From Amycolatopsis tolypomycina (GTDB lineage: Bacteria; Actinomycetota; Actinomycetes; Mycobacteriales; Pseudonocardiaceae), in assembly GCF_900105945.1 (NCBI RefSeq), contig NZ_FNSO01000004.1, positions 992,001 through 1,056,000 of the forward strand: a DNA stretch of 64,000 bases, read 5' to 3'. Positions 15,445 through 25,697 of this stretch are shown in pieces. The number at the start of each line of letters is the position of its first letter. Position 1 is the stretch's first letter. The position numbers and the translations under genes are program-made. The notes beneath the pieces were generated by a model. It was not told the origin of the DNA. It was given only the letters and a program-made list of their open reading frames with translations, and searched no databases.

Positions 15445-16938
15445 ATGACCGAGAAGCAGGCACCCAGGGCGTACCAGATCCGCACCTTCGGCTGCCAGAT
15501 GAACGTGCACGACTCCGAGCGGCTCGCCGGGCAGCTCGAGGACGCCGGCTACGTCCCGGCCGCCGCCGGGGACAGGCCCGACCTGATCGTGTTCAACACC
15601 TGCGCCGTGCGGGAAAACGCGGACAACAAGCTGTACGGCACGCTCGGGCACCTGCGCCCCGACAAGGTCGCGAACCCCGGCCTGCAGATCGCCGTCGGCG
15701 GGTGTCTCGCGCAGAAGGACCGCGGGGAGATCGTCAAGCGGGCGCCGTGGGTCGACGTCGTGTTCGGCACCCACAACATCGGGGCGCTGCCCACGCTGCT
15801 CGAGCGTGCCCGGCACAACGCCGAGGCCGAGGTCGAGATCCTCGAATCGCTCGAGACGTTCCCCTCGACGCTGCCCGCGCGGCGCGAATCGTCCTACGCG
15901 AGCTGGGTGTCCGTTTCGGTCGGGTGCAACAACACCTGCACCTTCTGCATCGTCCCCGCCCTGCGCGGCAAGGAACGCGACCGGCGGCCCGGCGAGATCC
16001 TCGCCGAGGTCGAGGCGCTCGTCGCCGAGGGCGTGCTCGAAGTCACGCTGCTCGGCCAGAACGTCAACTCCTACGGCGTCGAATTCGGCGACAGGCTGGC
16101 GTTCGGCAAGCTGCTGCGCGCGTGCGGCACGATCGACGGCCTCGAGCGCGTCCGGTTCACCTCGCCGCACCCGGCGGCGTTCACCTCCGACGTCATCGAC
16201 GCCATGGCCGCGACCCCGAACGTCTGCCACCAGCTGCACATGCCGCTGCAGTCCGGGTCCGACCGGGTGCTGCGCGAGATGAAGCGGTCCTACCGCTCGG
16301 CGCGCTTCCTGAACATCCTCGACGAGGTCCGCGCGGCCATGCCGGACGCGGCCATCACCACCGACATCATCGTCGGCTTCCCCGGCGAGACCGAGGAGGA
16401 CTTCCAGGCCACCCTGGACGTCGTGGCGCAGGCCCGCTTCTCGAGCGCGTTCACCTTCCAGTACTCGAAGCGCCCCGGCACGCCGGCCGCGACGATGGAG
16501 GGCCAGCTGCCGAAGGAGGTCGTGCAGGAGCGCTACGAACGCCTGGTCGAGCTCCAGAACGCGATCTCGTGGGAAGAGAACAAGAAGATCGTCGGCCGCC
16601 GCGTCGAGCTGCTCGTCGCCGCGGGCGAGGGCCGCAAGGACGCCGAGACGCACCGGATGAGCGGCCGCGCCCGCGACGGGCGCCTGGTCCACTTCGCGCC
16701 GACCGGCGCCCACGTCGACCGCGCCGTCCGGCCCGGTGACGTCGTCGAGACGGTCGTCACCTACGGCGCGCCGCACCACCTGGTGGCCGACGGCGACCTG
16801 CTGGCCCACCGGCGGACGCGCGCCGGCGACAACGCGGAGGCCGGGCTGCGGCCGAAGACGAGCGGCGTCACGCTGGGCTTGCCGGGCTTCGGTGCCCCGG
16901 CCGCCCAGCCCGAACCGGTGAGTGGGTGCGCACTGTGA
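15445..16938 (+). CDS. miaB: tRNA-2-methylthio-N6-dimethylallyladenosine synthase
   Basis: Radical-SAM methylthiotransferase (497 aa) that adds the 2-methylthio group to i6A37 of tRNAs reading UNN codons, following MiaA. The N-terminal domain holds the auxiliary-cluster cysteines in [12 protein letters not shown] (~15), FNTCAVREN (~52) and GGCLAQK (~89). The radical-SAM motif CNNTCTFC is near residue 161. A TRAM domain for tRNA binding covers ~385-450. The last ~45 residues are a variable tail. It overlaps the next gene by 4 bp (GTGA). Gene order with miaA and dapF matches mycobacteria. Confidence 0.97.
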   Translation: MTEKQAPRAYQIRTFGCQMNVHDSERLAGQLEDAGYVPAAAGDRPDLIVFNTCAVRENADNKLYGTLGHLRPDKVANPGLQIAVGGCLAQKDRGEIVKRAPWVDVVFGTHNIGALPTLLERARHNAEAEVEILESLETFPSTLPARRESSYASWVSVSVGCNNTCTFCIVPALRGKERDRRPGEILAEVEALVAEGVLEVTLLGQNVNSYGVEFGDRLAFGKLLRACGTIDGLERVRFTSPHPAAFTSDVIDAMAATPNVCHQLHMPLQSGSDRVLREMKRSYRSARFLNILDEVRAAMPDAAITTDIIVGFPGETEEDFQATLDVVAQARFSSAFTFQYSKRPGTPAATMEGQLPKEVVQERYERLVELQNAISWEENKKIVGRRVELLVAAGEGRKDAETHRMSGRARDGRLVHFAPTGAHVDRAVRPGDVVETVVTYGAPHHLVADGDLLAHRRTRAGDNAEAGLRPKTSGVTLGLPGFGAPAAQPEPVSGCAL

Positions 16939-17408
16939 CCGAGTCCCGGGGCAACGGCGAGCTGGCCGAGCTGGCGGCCGAGATCGACGAAGCGGGCACG
17001 CGGGCGTCCCGCACGGTGGAGCTGGGCCGCCGCGGGTTCACCATCGCGGTGTTCACGTTCGTGCTGCTGATCTGCCTGATCCTGCCGTGGGTCGGCGCCC
17101 ACGCGGGCTGGCAGGTCCTGGCCGGCGAGGGCGGCGGCATCCCGCAGCTGTTCGCGGCGACGTCGACCGGCGTCGGCATCCTGGCCTCGGCCTTGGCGCT
17201 GGTGACCCGCCGCTGGTGGCTGGCCTGGGTCTGCGCCGCGGGCGGCTGGTTCGCCTCCGTCGACGGGCTGCTGGCGATCTGGTCGCAGCAGTCGTCGCAC
17301 GCCCCCGGTTCCGCGGGCGGCGGGCCCGGCATCGGCATGATCATCGCCTGGATCGCGATGATCTGCCTGGCGGCCTCGTGGATGCGCACGGCCTTTTCGC
17401 GGTCTTGA
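16935..17408 (+). CDS. Conserved four-helix membrane protein (Rv2732c-like position)
   Basis: Integral membrane protein of 157 aa, function unknown. An N-terminal cytoplasmic helix (~1-35, [26 protein letters not shown]) precedes four hydrophobic segments at about 36-57, 78-95, 98-118 and 133-150. Start GTG 16935 gives a GTGA overlap with the miaB stop; GTG 16926 would add three residues. The same type of gene follows miaB in mycobacteria (Rv2732c), so co-translation with miaB is a conserved arrangement, though no functional link is evident from sequence. Confidence 0.8.
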   Translation: MTESRGNGELAELAAEIDEAGTRASRTVELGRRGFTIAVFTFVLLICLILPWVGAHAGWQVLAGEGGGIPQLFAATSTGVGILASALALVTRRWWLAWVCAAGGWFASVDGLLAIWSQQSSHAPGSAGGGPGIGMIIAWIAMICLAASWMRTAFSRS

Positions 17409-17426
17409 GGCCGGTGGGGACCGGGT

Positions 17427-17864
17427 TCAGCCGACGCGCAGGGTGAGCGTGCCGGCCGAATAGGCGGCGGCGTACAACGTCGTCTCGGGGTGGTAGAGCC
17501 GCAGCGAGACGGTGGCGCTCAGGCTGAAGCTGAGGCTGAGCGAGAAGCCGCCGTTGGGCCGGCAGGTCGTGTCGGCGATGTTCACCCAGGCCCCGGCCTG
17601 CAGCTGCTGCACGATGACGGCCTCGAGGGCCGTGTCGGAGCGGGCGGGGTCGAGCACCTTCAGGTTGCCCTTGAGGTCGACCTTCTCGTTGACCTTGACG
17701 TGGTCCTTGGCGAGCTTCCCGTCGACCTTCACCTTCCCCTTGCCGGCTTCGACGGCCGAGGAGAGCGGGGCGGCCCCGGCAGGGGCGGCGAGCGCGGGCG
17801 CAAGTCCGGCGAGAGCGACGCTGAGCGCCAGAGCTGTCAGGATTTTGCGGGGTGTGCTGATCAT
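17427..17864 (-). CDS. Small secreted protein of unknown function
   Basis: Secreted protein of 145 aa with no recognised family. ATG 17864 is chosen because it begins a typical signal peptide (MISTPRKILTALALSVALAG, Ala-rich cleavage region near APAGA); the upstream extension to 18002 runs through the terminator hairpin of the neighbouring gene. The mature part is first lysine-rich (GKGKVKVDGKLAKDHVKVNEK), then turns into beta-prone sequence rich in alternating Ser/Leu (GGFSLSLSFSLSATVSLRL). One cysteine remains in the mature protein. It converges on the membrane-protein gene and is downstream of the DUF349 terminator, so it has its own promoter. Confidence 0.6.
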   Translation of the reverse strand: MISTPRKILTALALSVALAGLAPALAAPAGAAPLSSAVEAGKGKVKVDGKLAKDHVKVNEKVDLKGNLKVLDPARSDTALEAVIVQQLQAGAWVNIADTTCRPNGGFSLSLSFSLSATVSLRLYHPETTLYAAAYSAGTLTLRVG

Positions 17865-17962
17865 GCTCGACAGTGGAGCACCGGCAGTGCCGGAAGGCGC
17901 GCGGTGGCCCCCGGTCAGGGAACGCGCGACCCCGCTTCGGGTGACACGTCGACCACCCGGCC

Positions 17963-18010
17963 CGTCGTGAGTGGTAAGGCGTGTTCTGACGCGCCTCACC
18001 ACTCACGACG
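17963..18010 (-). terminator. Terminator hairpin downstream of the DUF349 gene
   Basis: Arms of 19 nt, CGTCGTGAGTGGTAAGGCG against its complement, with one mismatch and a 10-nt loop. In the minus-strand transcript the mismatch becomes a G-U pair, so the hairpin is fully paired in the RNA of the DUF349 gene, which ends 10 bp before it. Confidence 0.75.
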
Positions 18011-18019
18011 TGGTCGGGC

Positions 18020-19333
18020 TCAGCGGTCCGCGACCGCCGCCTCGGCGGCCTGCAGCCACTCACGCCACTGCGCGGCCTGCTCGTCGGCCTTCTTCGCGCG
18101 CCGCTCGTCGCCGGCGGCCCGCGCCTTCGCGGCCTGGGACTCGAACTGCTCCACCCGCTCGCGGAACTGCGCCGCCCGGGCCTGGGCCTCCGGGTCCGTC
18201 TTCCGCCACCGGGAGTCCTCCGCGGCCTTGACCGCGTCCTGGACCGCCTTCAGCCTGCCGTCCAGCTCGCGGATCCGTTCGCGGGGGACCTTGCCGATCT
18301 CGTCCCACTGCTCCTGGATGCGCCGCAGCGCGCTCTTCGCCGCCTCCAGGTTGGCCGCCGCGTCGATCTTCTCCGCCTCGACCAGCAGCTCCTCCTTGCG
18401 GGCCGCGTTCGCGCCGAACTCCGCGTCACGCTCGGAGAACACCGCCGACCGGCGGGCGAAGAACTTGTCCTGGGCCGCCCGGAAGCGCTGCCACAGGGCC
18501 TCGTCGCTGTCCTTCGGCGCCCGGCCCGCCGCCTTCCACTCCGTCATCAGGTCCTTGTAGCGACCAGCCGTCTCGCCCCAGTCCTCCGACTCGCTGATGG
18601 CCTCGGCCTCGGCGATGAGCTCTTCCTTGCGCTGCTTGGCCGACGCGCGCTGCTTGTCCAGCTCGGCGAAGTGCGAGCCGCGGCGGCGGTTGAACGCCTC
18701 GCGGGCCTTCGAGAACCGCTTCCACAGCTCGTCGTCGGTCTTGCGGTCGACGCCCTTGACCGTCTTCCACTCGTCCAGGATCGCGCGCAGCCGGTCGCCT
18801 GCCGCCTTCCACTGGGTCGAGTCCGCCGCGATCTTCTCGGCCTCCTCGGCCAGCGCCTGCTTGCGGGCGACGGCGGCCGCGCGTGCTTCCTCGCGCTCCG
18901 CCTTCGCGGCGGTCAGGGCCTTCTCGGCGTGCGCGATGACGTACTCCAGCCGCGCGGCGAGCGCGGCCAGGTCGCCGACCACGGCCGCCTCGGCAAGGCC
19001 GTCGCGGATCTGGGTGGCGCTCGACAGCGCGTGCTTCGGGTCGCCGGCCCCGGACACCAGCCGGGTCTCCAGCAGCTCGACCTCGGTGCGCACGTCGTCG
19101 AAGCGACGCGCGTAGTGCACCAGCCCCTCGTCGGGGCTGCCGGCCTGCCAGACGCCGACCGCGCGCTCGCCCTCGGCGGTGACGACGTAGACGGTGCCCT
19201 CCTCGTCGATCCGGCCCCAGGTGGACGGGGTGGGTTCGGCGGGCGGCACGGGCGGGGCGGCGTGCCCGGCGTGCAGCGCGTGCGGCACCGGGTGCGGGGC
19301 CGGGGTACCGGTGGAAGTGTTCTCCTGGGCCAT
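18020..19333 (-). CDS. DUF349 repeat protein (Rv2731-like)
   Basis: Cytoplasmic, almost entirely alpha-helical protein of 437 aa, function unproven. After a ~30-residue Pro/His-rich linker and a short beta segment (WGRIDEEGTVYV), the body (~110-437) consists of successive DUF349 units recognisable by recurrent W-K and F-R-A patterns (TQWKAAGDRLRAILDEWK, LWKRFSKAREAFNRRR, LWQRFRAAQDKFFARR, RRIQEQWDEIGKVPRE). It is rich in Glu, Ala, Lys and Arg and likely forms long coiled coils. The same gene lies between miaB and miaA in mycobacteria. Two adjacent hairpins sit upstream of its start (19357-19393). Confidence 0.85.
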   Translation of the reverse strand: MAQENTSTGTPAPHPVPHALHAGHAAPPVPPAEPTPSTWGRIDEEGTVYVVTAEGERAVGVWQAGSPDEGLVHYARRFDDVRTEVELLETRLVSGAGDPKHALSSATQIRDGLAEAAVVGDLAALAARLEYVIAHAEKALTAAKAEREEARAAAVARKQALAEEAEKIAADSTQWKAAGDRLRAILDEWKTVKGVDRKTDDELWKRFSKAREAFNRRRGSHFAELDKQRASAKQRKEELIAEAEAISESEDWGETAGRYKDLMTEWKAAGRAPKDSDEALWQRFRAAQDKFFARRSAVFSERDAEFGANAARKEELLVEAEKIDAAANLEAAKSALRRIQEQWDEIGKVPRERIRELDGRLKAVQDAVKAAEDSRWRKTDPEAQARAAQFRERVEQFESQAAKARAAGDERRAKKADEQAAQWREWLQAAEAAVADR

Positions 19334-19356
19334 CGCAGGCTCCTTATCGCCTGTAC

Positions 19357-19393
19357 GCCCGCTCGCGCGGGCGCCCCGCCGTTCGGGCGGGGC
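19357..19393. other. Paired GC hairpins in the DUF349 upstream region
   Basis: GCCCGC-tcgc-GCGGGC (19357-19372) is followed directly by GCCCCGCC-gttcg-GGCGGGGC (19373-19393). They lie 24-60 bp upstream of the DUF349 start on the minus strand, so they could be in its leader. No poly-U tract is present. Confidence 0.45.
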
Positions 19394-19538
19394 CGGGTAA
19401 TGCGGTCGTCACGGGCCGTGCTCGGATGCTACGTCCCTTAGGCGGCATTCAAGCAGCTCAGCGCGCACCGTGGTACTGGATGGGCCACTCGAAGCTCGTG
19501 ATCCTACTTCCGGTGGACGCTGCGTGTCGGCCCGCAGG

Positions 19539-19544
19539 TATCGT
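19539..19544 (+). promoter_or_regulatory. -10 element TATCGT, probable leaderless promoter of miaA
   Basis: TATCGT ends 8 bp before the GTG of miaA and there is no ribosome site in between. Confidence 0.4.
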
Positions 19545-19552
19545 CAGCCGCC

Positions 19553-20455
<903 letters not shown>

Positions 20456-20465
20456 TCTTGCCCCC

Positions 20466-21293
20466 ATGGGCGGAATCGAGTTCCTCAAGGGGCACGGCAC
20501 GCAGAACGACTTCGTGCTGCTCCCCGATCCGGCGGCCCGCCTCGAGCTGACCGAGGCCAGGGTGGCCGCGCTGTGCGACCGCCGCCGCGGCCTCGGCGCC
20601 GACGGCGTGCTGCGCGTGGTGCGGGCCGCCGCGCTCGACGCGCCGTCCGCGGGCGAGTGGTTCATGGACTACCGCAACGCCGACGGGTCGATCGCGGAGA
20701 TGTGCGGCAACGGCGTGCGCGTGTTCGCCCGCTACCTCGTGGAAGCGGGCCTGGCGACCGAGGGCGAGTTCGTCGTCGGCACCCGCGCCGGCGACCGTCC
20801 GGTGGTGGTGCACCCGGACCGCTCGGTGACCGTCCACATGGGACCGGCGACGATCACCGGGACGTCGGTCACGGTGGTGGCGGGCCGTCCGTTCTCCGGC
20901 GTGGCGGTCGACGTCGGCAACCCGCACCTGGTGTCGGTGCTCGACGACGACGTGGCCGGGCTCGACCTGCGTGAGCAACCCGACTTCGACCACGACGTGT
21001 TCCCGCACGGCGTGAACCTCGAGTTCATCAACCGCCTCGGCGAGGGCGCGCTGCGGATGCGCGTCCACGAGCGCGGGGTGGGGGAGACGCGGGCCTGCGG
21101 CACCGGCACGGTCGCCGCGGTGGCGGCCGCGTTCCACCTGGCGGGCACCGACACCGGAAGCTCCACTGTGGACATCCCGGGTGGCCGGGTCGAGGTGACG
21201 GTGTCCCGCGGCGCGTCGACGCTGTCCGGGCCCGCGGAGATCGTGGCGCGCGGCGAGATCGACGAAGCCTGGTGGGCCGCCGCCGGTTCGTGA
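20466..21293 (+). CDS. dapF: Diaminopimelate epimerase
   Basis: DapF (275 aa) interconverts LL- and meso-diaminopimelate for lysine and peptidoglycan synthesis, without a cofactor. Both catalytic cysteines are present: [12 protein letters not shown] (~79) and [12 protein letters not shown] (~217), in the two mirror-image halves. KGHGTQNDF near residue 9 and MDYRNADGS near 64 are family signatures. Length is normal. The 3' end runs into a long GC hairpin shared with the convergent valS-like gene. Confidence 0.97.
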   Translation: MGGIEFLKGHGTQNDFVLLPDPAARLELTEARVAALCDRRRGLGADGVLRVVRAAALDAPSAGEWFMDYRNADGSIAEMCGNGVRVFARYLVEAGLATEGEFVVGTRAGDRPVVVHPDRSVTVHMGPATITGTSVTVVAGRPFSGVAVDVGNPHLVSVLDDDVAGLDLREQPDFDHDVFPHGVNLEFINRLGEGALRMRVHERGVGETRACGTGTVAAVAAAFHLAGTDTGSSTVDIPGGRVEVTVSRGASTLSGPAEIVARGEIDEAWWAAAGS

Positions 21294-21308
21294 CCGGGGC
21301 GGCCCACC
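21271..21308. terminator. Bidirectional terminator between dapF and the valS-like gene
   Basis: Stem GGTGGGCCGCC, a one-base bulge, CCGGT, a 5-nt loop, then the full complement. The left arm lies inside the last codons of dapF and the loop contains part of its stop codon. The right arm ends 4 bp before the stop of the convergent gene. Confidence 0.75.
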
Positions 21309-21312
21309 GGCG

Positions 21313-23826
21313 TCAGACCTTGGCCTCGACCGCGAACTCGCCTTCGCGCGTTTCCACCGCACCGATCGCACCCGCGATGCGGATGTCGGGCTCGATCCGC
21401 CCGAACCGCGCCAGCACCTCCGCCGGCCCGGTCACCGTCAGGCTTTCCACCGCGGTGCGCATCGACACCTTCGCGTCCGTCTTCGCCCGGCGGACCGCGG
21501 CGATCACCTGGCTCGCCAGCGCCAGCAGCTCCGGGTCACCGTCGACGGCGGCCGGAGCGGGCCACGCCGCCCGGTGCACGGACCCGGGACGCCACCACGA
21601 CCACACCTCTTCGGTCGCGAACGGCAGGAACGGCGCGAACAGCCGCAGCAGGTCCGAGAGCGCCGTCACGAGCGCCGCCCGCGCGGACTGGGCCGCGTCG
21701 GGACCGCGGTCACCGTAGGCTCGGCCCTTCACCAGCTCGACGTAGTCGTCGCAGAAGGTCCAGAAGAAGGTCTCGGTGGCCTGCAGTGCCCGGGCGTAGT
21801 CCGAGGCCTCCAACGCCGCGGTCGCCTGCTCGACCACGACCGCCAGCGACGCCAGCAGCGCCCGGTCCAGCGGCTCGGTGGCCACCGCACCGGGCATCGG
21901 CACGCCCAGGCCGAGCACGAACCGGCTCGCGTTGAGCAGCTTCGTCGCCAGCCGGCGGCCGACCTTCATCTGGCCCTCGTCCACCGCCGTGTCGACGCCG
22001 GGCCGCGCGCTCGCCGCCCAGTACCGGACCGCGTCCGAGCCGAAGCGCTCCAGCAGGTCCACCGGAGTGATCACGTTGCCGATGGACTTCGACATCTTCT
22101 TGCGGTCCGGGTCGAGCACCCAGCCCGCGATCGACGCCTCCCGCCACGGCAGCACGCCGTGCTCCAGCTCCGCGCGCACCGCCGTCGAGAACAGCCAGGT
22201 GCGGATGATCTCGTGCGCCTGCGGCCGCAGGTCCATCGGGAACACGCGCGCGAACAGGTCGTCGTCGACGCTCCACCGGCCGACGATCTGCGGCGTCAGC
22301 GACGACGTCGCCCACGTGTCCATCACGTCGGGATCGGCGGCGAACCCGCCCGGGACACCCCGCTGCTCCGGCGTGAAGCCCGGCGGGACGTCGCTGCTCG
22401 GGTCGACCGGCAGGGTGTCCGGGAGCAGCCGCGCGGCGTAGTCGGGCTCGCCGTGGTCGTCGAGCCGGTACCACAGCGGGATCGGCACGCCGAAGAACCG
22501 CTGGCGGCTGACCAGCCAGTCGCCGGCCAGGTTTTCAACCCACGAGGAGTACCGGACGCGCATGTGCTTCGGCACCCAGTTCAGCTCTTCGCCCCGGGCG
22601 AGCATCTTCTCCCGGAACGCCGCGTCGGTTCCGCCGTTGCGCAGGTACCACTGCCGGCTCGCGACGATTTCCAGGGGCTTGTCGCCCTTTTCGTAGAACT
22701 TCACCGAGTGCGTGATCGGCCGCGGTTCCCCCCGCAGGGCCCCGGCTTCGCGCAGCAGGCGCACCATGATCTCGCGTCCCGTGTGGACGGTCTTGCCGAC
22801 CAGCGGCGCGTAGGCGTCGGAAGACACCCCGGACGGCGCCTCGGGCAGGAAGCGGCCGTCGCGGCCCAGCACCACCCGCGTCGCCAGCCGCAGCTCCCGC
22901 CACCACGTGACATCGGTCGTGTCGCCGAACGTGCACACCATCGCGATGCCGCGGCCCTTTTCGGGATCGGCGAGGTGGTGCGCCACCACGGGCACCTCGA
23001 CGCCGAACACCGGGGTCCGCACGGTCTTCCCGAACAGCGGCTTGAAGCGTTCGTCGTCCGGGTGCGCCACCAGCGCGACGCACGCGGGCAGCAGCTCCGG
23101 CCGGGTCGTCGCGATCACGACGTCTTCGCCGTCCGGCCCGGTGAACGCCAGGTCGTGGAACGCGCCCGGGCGCTCGCGGTCCTCCAGCTCGGCCTGGGCG
23201 ACGGCGGTGCGGAAGCTGACGTCCCACAGCGTCGGCGCTTCGGCCTGGTAGGCCTCGCCGCGTTCGAGGTTCCGCAGGAACGCGCGCTGCGAGATCAGCC
23301 GCGAGTCGTGCCCGATCGTCTGGTAGGTCATCGTCCAGTCGACCGACAGCCCGAGCTGCCGCCACAGCTGCTCGAAGACCTTTTCGTCGGTCTCGGTGAG
23401 GGTTTCGCACAGCTCGACGAAGTTGCGCCGCGAGATCGCGACGACGTCCTTGCCCGGCTTCTCCGGCGGCCGGAAGTCCGGGTCGTAGGGCAGCGACGGC
23501 TCACAGCGGACGCCGAAGTGGTTCTGCACCCGGCGTTCGGTCGGCAGGCCGTTGTCGTCCCAGCCCATCGGGTAGAAGACCTCGCGCCCGCGCATCCGCT
23601 GGAACCGCGCGAGGACGTCGGTGTGGGTGTAGGAGAAGACGTGCCCGATGTGCAGCGACCCGCTGACCGTCGGCGGGGGAGTGTCGATCGAGTAGATCTC
23701 GTCCCGGGTCTTGGTGCGGTCGAAGCGGTAGGCGCCGGTGGACTCCCATACGGGTACCCACTTGGCCTCCAGACCGTCGACACCGACCTTGTCCGGGACT
23801 CGTGGGCGCTCGTATGGGGTACTCAT
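21313..23826 (-). CDS. valS: Valyl-tRNA synthetase, type 2, lacking the C-terminal coiled-coil arm
   Basis: Class Ia synthetase (837 aa) charging tRNA-Val. HIGH motif [16 protein letters not shown] near residue 56; KMSKS motif [10 protein letters not shown] near 575; an editing (CP1) domain between them ([15 protein letters not shown]). [17 protein letters not shown] near 92 and the end without the usual coiled-coil arm place it with the archaeal-like type 2 enzymes, not the arm-bearing type 1 that I know as the housekeeping form in Streptomyces and Mycobacterium. It starts 9 bp after the MFS gene on the same strand, so the two are probably co-transcribed under the divergent ArsR. It may be a second, possibly inhibitor-resistant copy. 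Whether another valS exists is not visible here. Confidence 0.88.
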   Translation of the reverse strand: MSTPYERPRVPDKVGVDGLEAKWVPVWESTGAYRFDRTKTRDEIYSIDTPPPTVSGSLHIGHVFSYTHTDVLARFQRMRGREVFYPMGWDDNGLPTERRVQNHFGVRCEPSLPYDPDFRPPEKPGKDVVAISRRNFVELCETLTETDEKVFEQLWRQLGLSVDWTMTYQTIGHDSRLISQRAFLRNLERGEAYQAEAPTLWDVSFRTAVAQAELEDRERPGAFHDLAFTGPDGEDVVIATTRPELLPACVALVAHPDDERFKPLFGKTVRTPVFGVEVPVVAHHLADPEKGRGIAMVCTFGDTTDVTWWRELRLATRVVLGRDGRFLPEAPSGVSSDAYAPLVGKTVHTGREIMVRLLREAGALRGEPRPITHSVKFYEKGDKPLEIVASRQWYLRNGGTDAAFREKMLARGEELNWVPKHMRVRYSSWVENLAGDWLVSRQRFFGVPIPLWYRLDDHGEPDYAARLLPDTLPVDPSSDVPPGFTPEQRGVPGGFAADPDVMDTWATSSLTPQIVGRWSVDDDLFARVFPMDLRPQAHEIIRTWLFSTAVRAELEHGVLPWREASIAGWVLDPDRKKMSKSIGNVITPVDLLERFGSDAVRYWAASARPGVDTAVDEGQMKVGRRLATKLLNASRFVLGLGVPMPGAVATEPLDRALLASLAVVVEQATAALEASDYARALQATETFFWTFCDDYVELVKGRAYGDRGPDAAQSARAALVTALSDLLRLFAPFLPFATEEVWSWWRPGSVHRAAWPAPAAVDGDPELLALASQVIAAVRRAKTDAKVSMRTAVESLTVTGPAEVLARFGRIEPDIRIAGAIGAVETREGEFAVEAKV

Positions 23827-23835
23827 GAACCAACT

Positions 23836-25089
23836 CTAGGCGGCGGGAGAACCGGTTTTCGCTTCGGTGGGCAGGTCGCGCATGTGCCGCAACGGGGAGC
23901 AGACGACCCACAGCGCCGCGGCCGCTTCCCCGGCCACCGCGACCCACGCGGCCCCACGGAGCCCGAGCCCTTCGCCGAGCGCACCGCCGAGCAGCCCACC
24001 GAGCGGCAACGTGCCCCAGACCACGAATCGCGCGCTGGCGTTCATCCGGCCGAGCAGCCGGTCCGGGCAGATCGCCTGCCGGTAGGAGACCGAAGCGACG
24101 TTGTAGATGACGATCCCGAATCCGCCGAAGGCGGTGCCGAATCCGGCCAGGCCGAGCCGCCAGTCCGGCGCGGCCAGCGGGGCCAGCAGGTGCGCGGGCC
24201 AGGTGAGCAGGGGGATCAGCCAGATCGCGCGGGCGTGCCCGATCCGCCGCGTGACCGCGCCGGAACAGAGCGCGCCCACGATCCCGCCCGCACCGCCCAC
24301 GGCCAGCATGACGCCGACCGCCGCCGGGGGCAGGCCGACCGTGCGCGTCAGGAACAGCACTTCGACCGCGACGAAGGCGCCCCCGAAGAAATTCGCCGTC
24401 GCCGTGCACGCCACGGTGGCGCGTAGCGGCTTGTCGGAGAAGACGAACCGCAGGCCCTCGGCGATCTGCGGCAGCAGCCGCTCGTGCCCGGTCCGCTCCG
24501 GCTCCGGCTCGACCGCGCGGATCCGCAGCAGGCACAGCGCCGACGTCAAGTAGCCGAAGGCGGTGACGAGCACCGTGTTCGCCGCGCTGATCAGCTGGAC
24601 CAGCACACCCGCGCCGCTCGGCCCGGCGATCTGCGCGACCGACTGGACGGCCTGCAGCTTCGCGTTGCCCTCCAGGAGGTGCTCCCGGCCGACGAGCGAG
24701 GGCAGGTACGACTGGTAGGCGACGTCGAAGAACACCGTCGCCACACCCACGAGCAGCACGACCACCATCAGCTGGGCGAGCGTCAGCACCCCCGCCCACC
24801 AGGCGAGCGGCACGCTCAGCAGCAGCGCGAAGCGGACGAAGTCGGCGGCGAGCATGACCCGGCGGCGCCGCAGCCGGTCCACCCACACGCCCGCGGGCAG
24901 CCCGATCAGCAGGAACGCGAGTGTCTGCGCCGCGGTCAGCAGGCCCATCTCGAACGGCGTCGCGGCGAGGGTCACCGCGGCGAGGAGCGGGATGGCGGTG
25001 TACCCGACGGTGGTGCCGAACTGGCTGGCCGCATCGCCGGCGAAGAGCCGCCGGAAGTCGGCGTGGCGGAACAGTGACCCCCTGTGCAT
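23836..25089 (-). CDS. Major facilitator superfamily efflux transporter
   Basis: Membrane transporter of 417 aa with about 12 hydrophobic segments and the MFS loop signature GLPAGVWVDRLRRRR near residue 68. It has the look of MFS_3-type drug exporters (DFRRLFAGDAASQFGTTVGYTAIPLL at the start). It is divergent from an ArsR-type regulator over a palindromic operator and lies immediately upstream of the valS-like gene. Substrate unknown. Proton-driven export of a drug or metabolite is the family expectation. Confidence 0.88.
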   Translation of the reverse strand: MHRGSLFRHADFRRLFAGDAASQFGTTVGYTAIPLLAAVTLAATPFEMGLLTAAQTLAFLLIGLPAGVWVDRLRRRRVMLAADFVRFALLLSVPLAWWAGVLTLAQLMVVVLLVGVATVFFDVAYQSYLPSLVGREHLLEGNAKLQAVQSVAQIAGPSGAGVLVQLISAANTVLVTAFGYLTSALCLLRIRAVEPEPERTGHERLLPQIAEGLRFVFSDKPLRATVACTATANFFGGAFVAVEVLFLTRTVGLPPAAVGVMLAVGGAGGIVGALCSGAVTRRIGHARAIWLIPLLTWPAHLLAPLAAPDWRLGLAGFGTAFGGFGIVIYNVASVSYRQAICPDRLLGRMNASARFVVWGTLPLGGLLGGALGEGLGLRGAAWVAVAGEAAAALWVVCSPLRHMRDLPTEAKTGSPAA

Positions 25090-25107
25090 GGTCCCGAGTG
25101 TGCCGGG

Positions 25108-25131
25108 AGTGATTGGAAAGTGTCAATCACT
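25108..25131. promoter_or_regulatory. ArsR operator
   Basis: Perfect inverted repeat AGTGATTG - 8 bp - CAATCACT in the 62-bp gap between the MFS and ArsR-type genes. It is placed to control both. Confidence 0.75.
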
Positions 25132-25139
25132 GTTCGCTC

Positions 25140-25145
25140 TAGGCT
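25140..25145 (+). promoter_or_regulatory. -10 element TAGGCT, probable leaderless promoter of the ArsR-type gene
   Basis: TAGGCT ends 6 bp before GTG 25152. It supports that codon over GTG 25146, which would directly abut the -10. The operator lies just upstream. Confidence 0.45.
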
Positions 25146-25151
25146 GTGCGC

Positions 25152-25655
25152 GTGCCTGATGGGAAACGACGCCCCGCGACCGAAGCCGAGGCCGCCGCGC
25201 TGGCCTCCGGAATACGGCTGCGCATCATCCGGTTGACTTTCTCGGAGGCGCTGACGAACAAGGAACTCGCCGAAAGGCTGGGCCGGGACCCCGCGACGAC
25301 GCTGCACCACGTGCGCAAGCTCGTCGACACCGGCTTCCTCGCCGCGCAGCCCCCGCGCCGCGGAGCCCGGGGCGCCCGGGAAATTCCGTATCTTTCGACC
25401 GGGCTTTCGTGGACACTCGACTCATGCGGTGACAAGGGCTTGGACCAGGCGATGCTCGAGGCGTATCTCGCCGAGATCGCCGAGACCGGTTTCGACGGCG
25501 TGCACCAGACACGCCTCGTCGTCCAGGTGGCCCCCGAGGAGCGGGCGGAGCTGGAAACCCGGCTCAACGCCCTGCTCGAGGAGTTCCGCGCGCGCCCCCG
25601 CCGTCCCGGCGCCGAGCGCACCGCGATCTACCTCGCCACCTATCCCAGCACGTAA
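25152..25655 (+). CDS. ArsR-type winged-helix regulator
   Basis: DNA-binding regulator of 167 aa. A winged helix covers ~15-80: RLRIIRLTFSEALTNKELAERLGRDPATTLHHVRKLVDTGFL, with a proline/arginine-rich wing (AAQPPRRGARGAREIPYLS). The C-terminal half (~95-167) is helical with VVQVAPEERAELETRLNALLEEF, a pattern common in HTH_20/ArsR-like proteins with an effector-binding tail. No metal-binding cysteine cluster is visible, so the ligand is unlikely to be a soft metal. It probably represses the divergent MFS-valS pair and itself. Confidence 0.75.
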   Translation: MPDGKRRPATEAEAAALASGIRLRIIRLTFSEALTNKELAERLGRDPATTLHHVRKLVDTGFLAAQPPRRGARGAREIPYLSTGLSWTLDSCGDKGLDQAMLEAYLAEIAETGFDGVHQTRLVVQVAPEERAELETRLNALLEEFRARPRRPGAERTAIYLATYPST

Positions 25656-25697
25656 TAGTTCGGTTCCCGCGGCGAATCGTGGGAACATGGAGGCACG

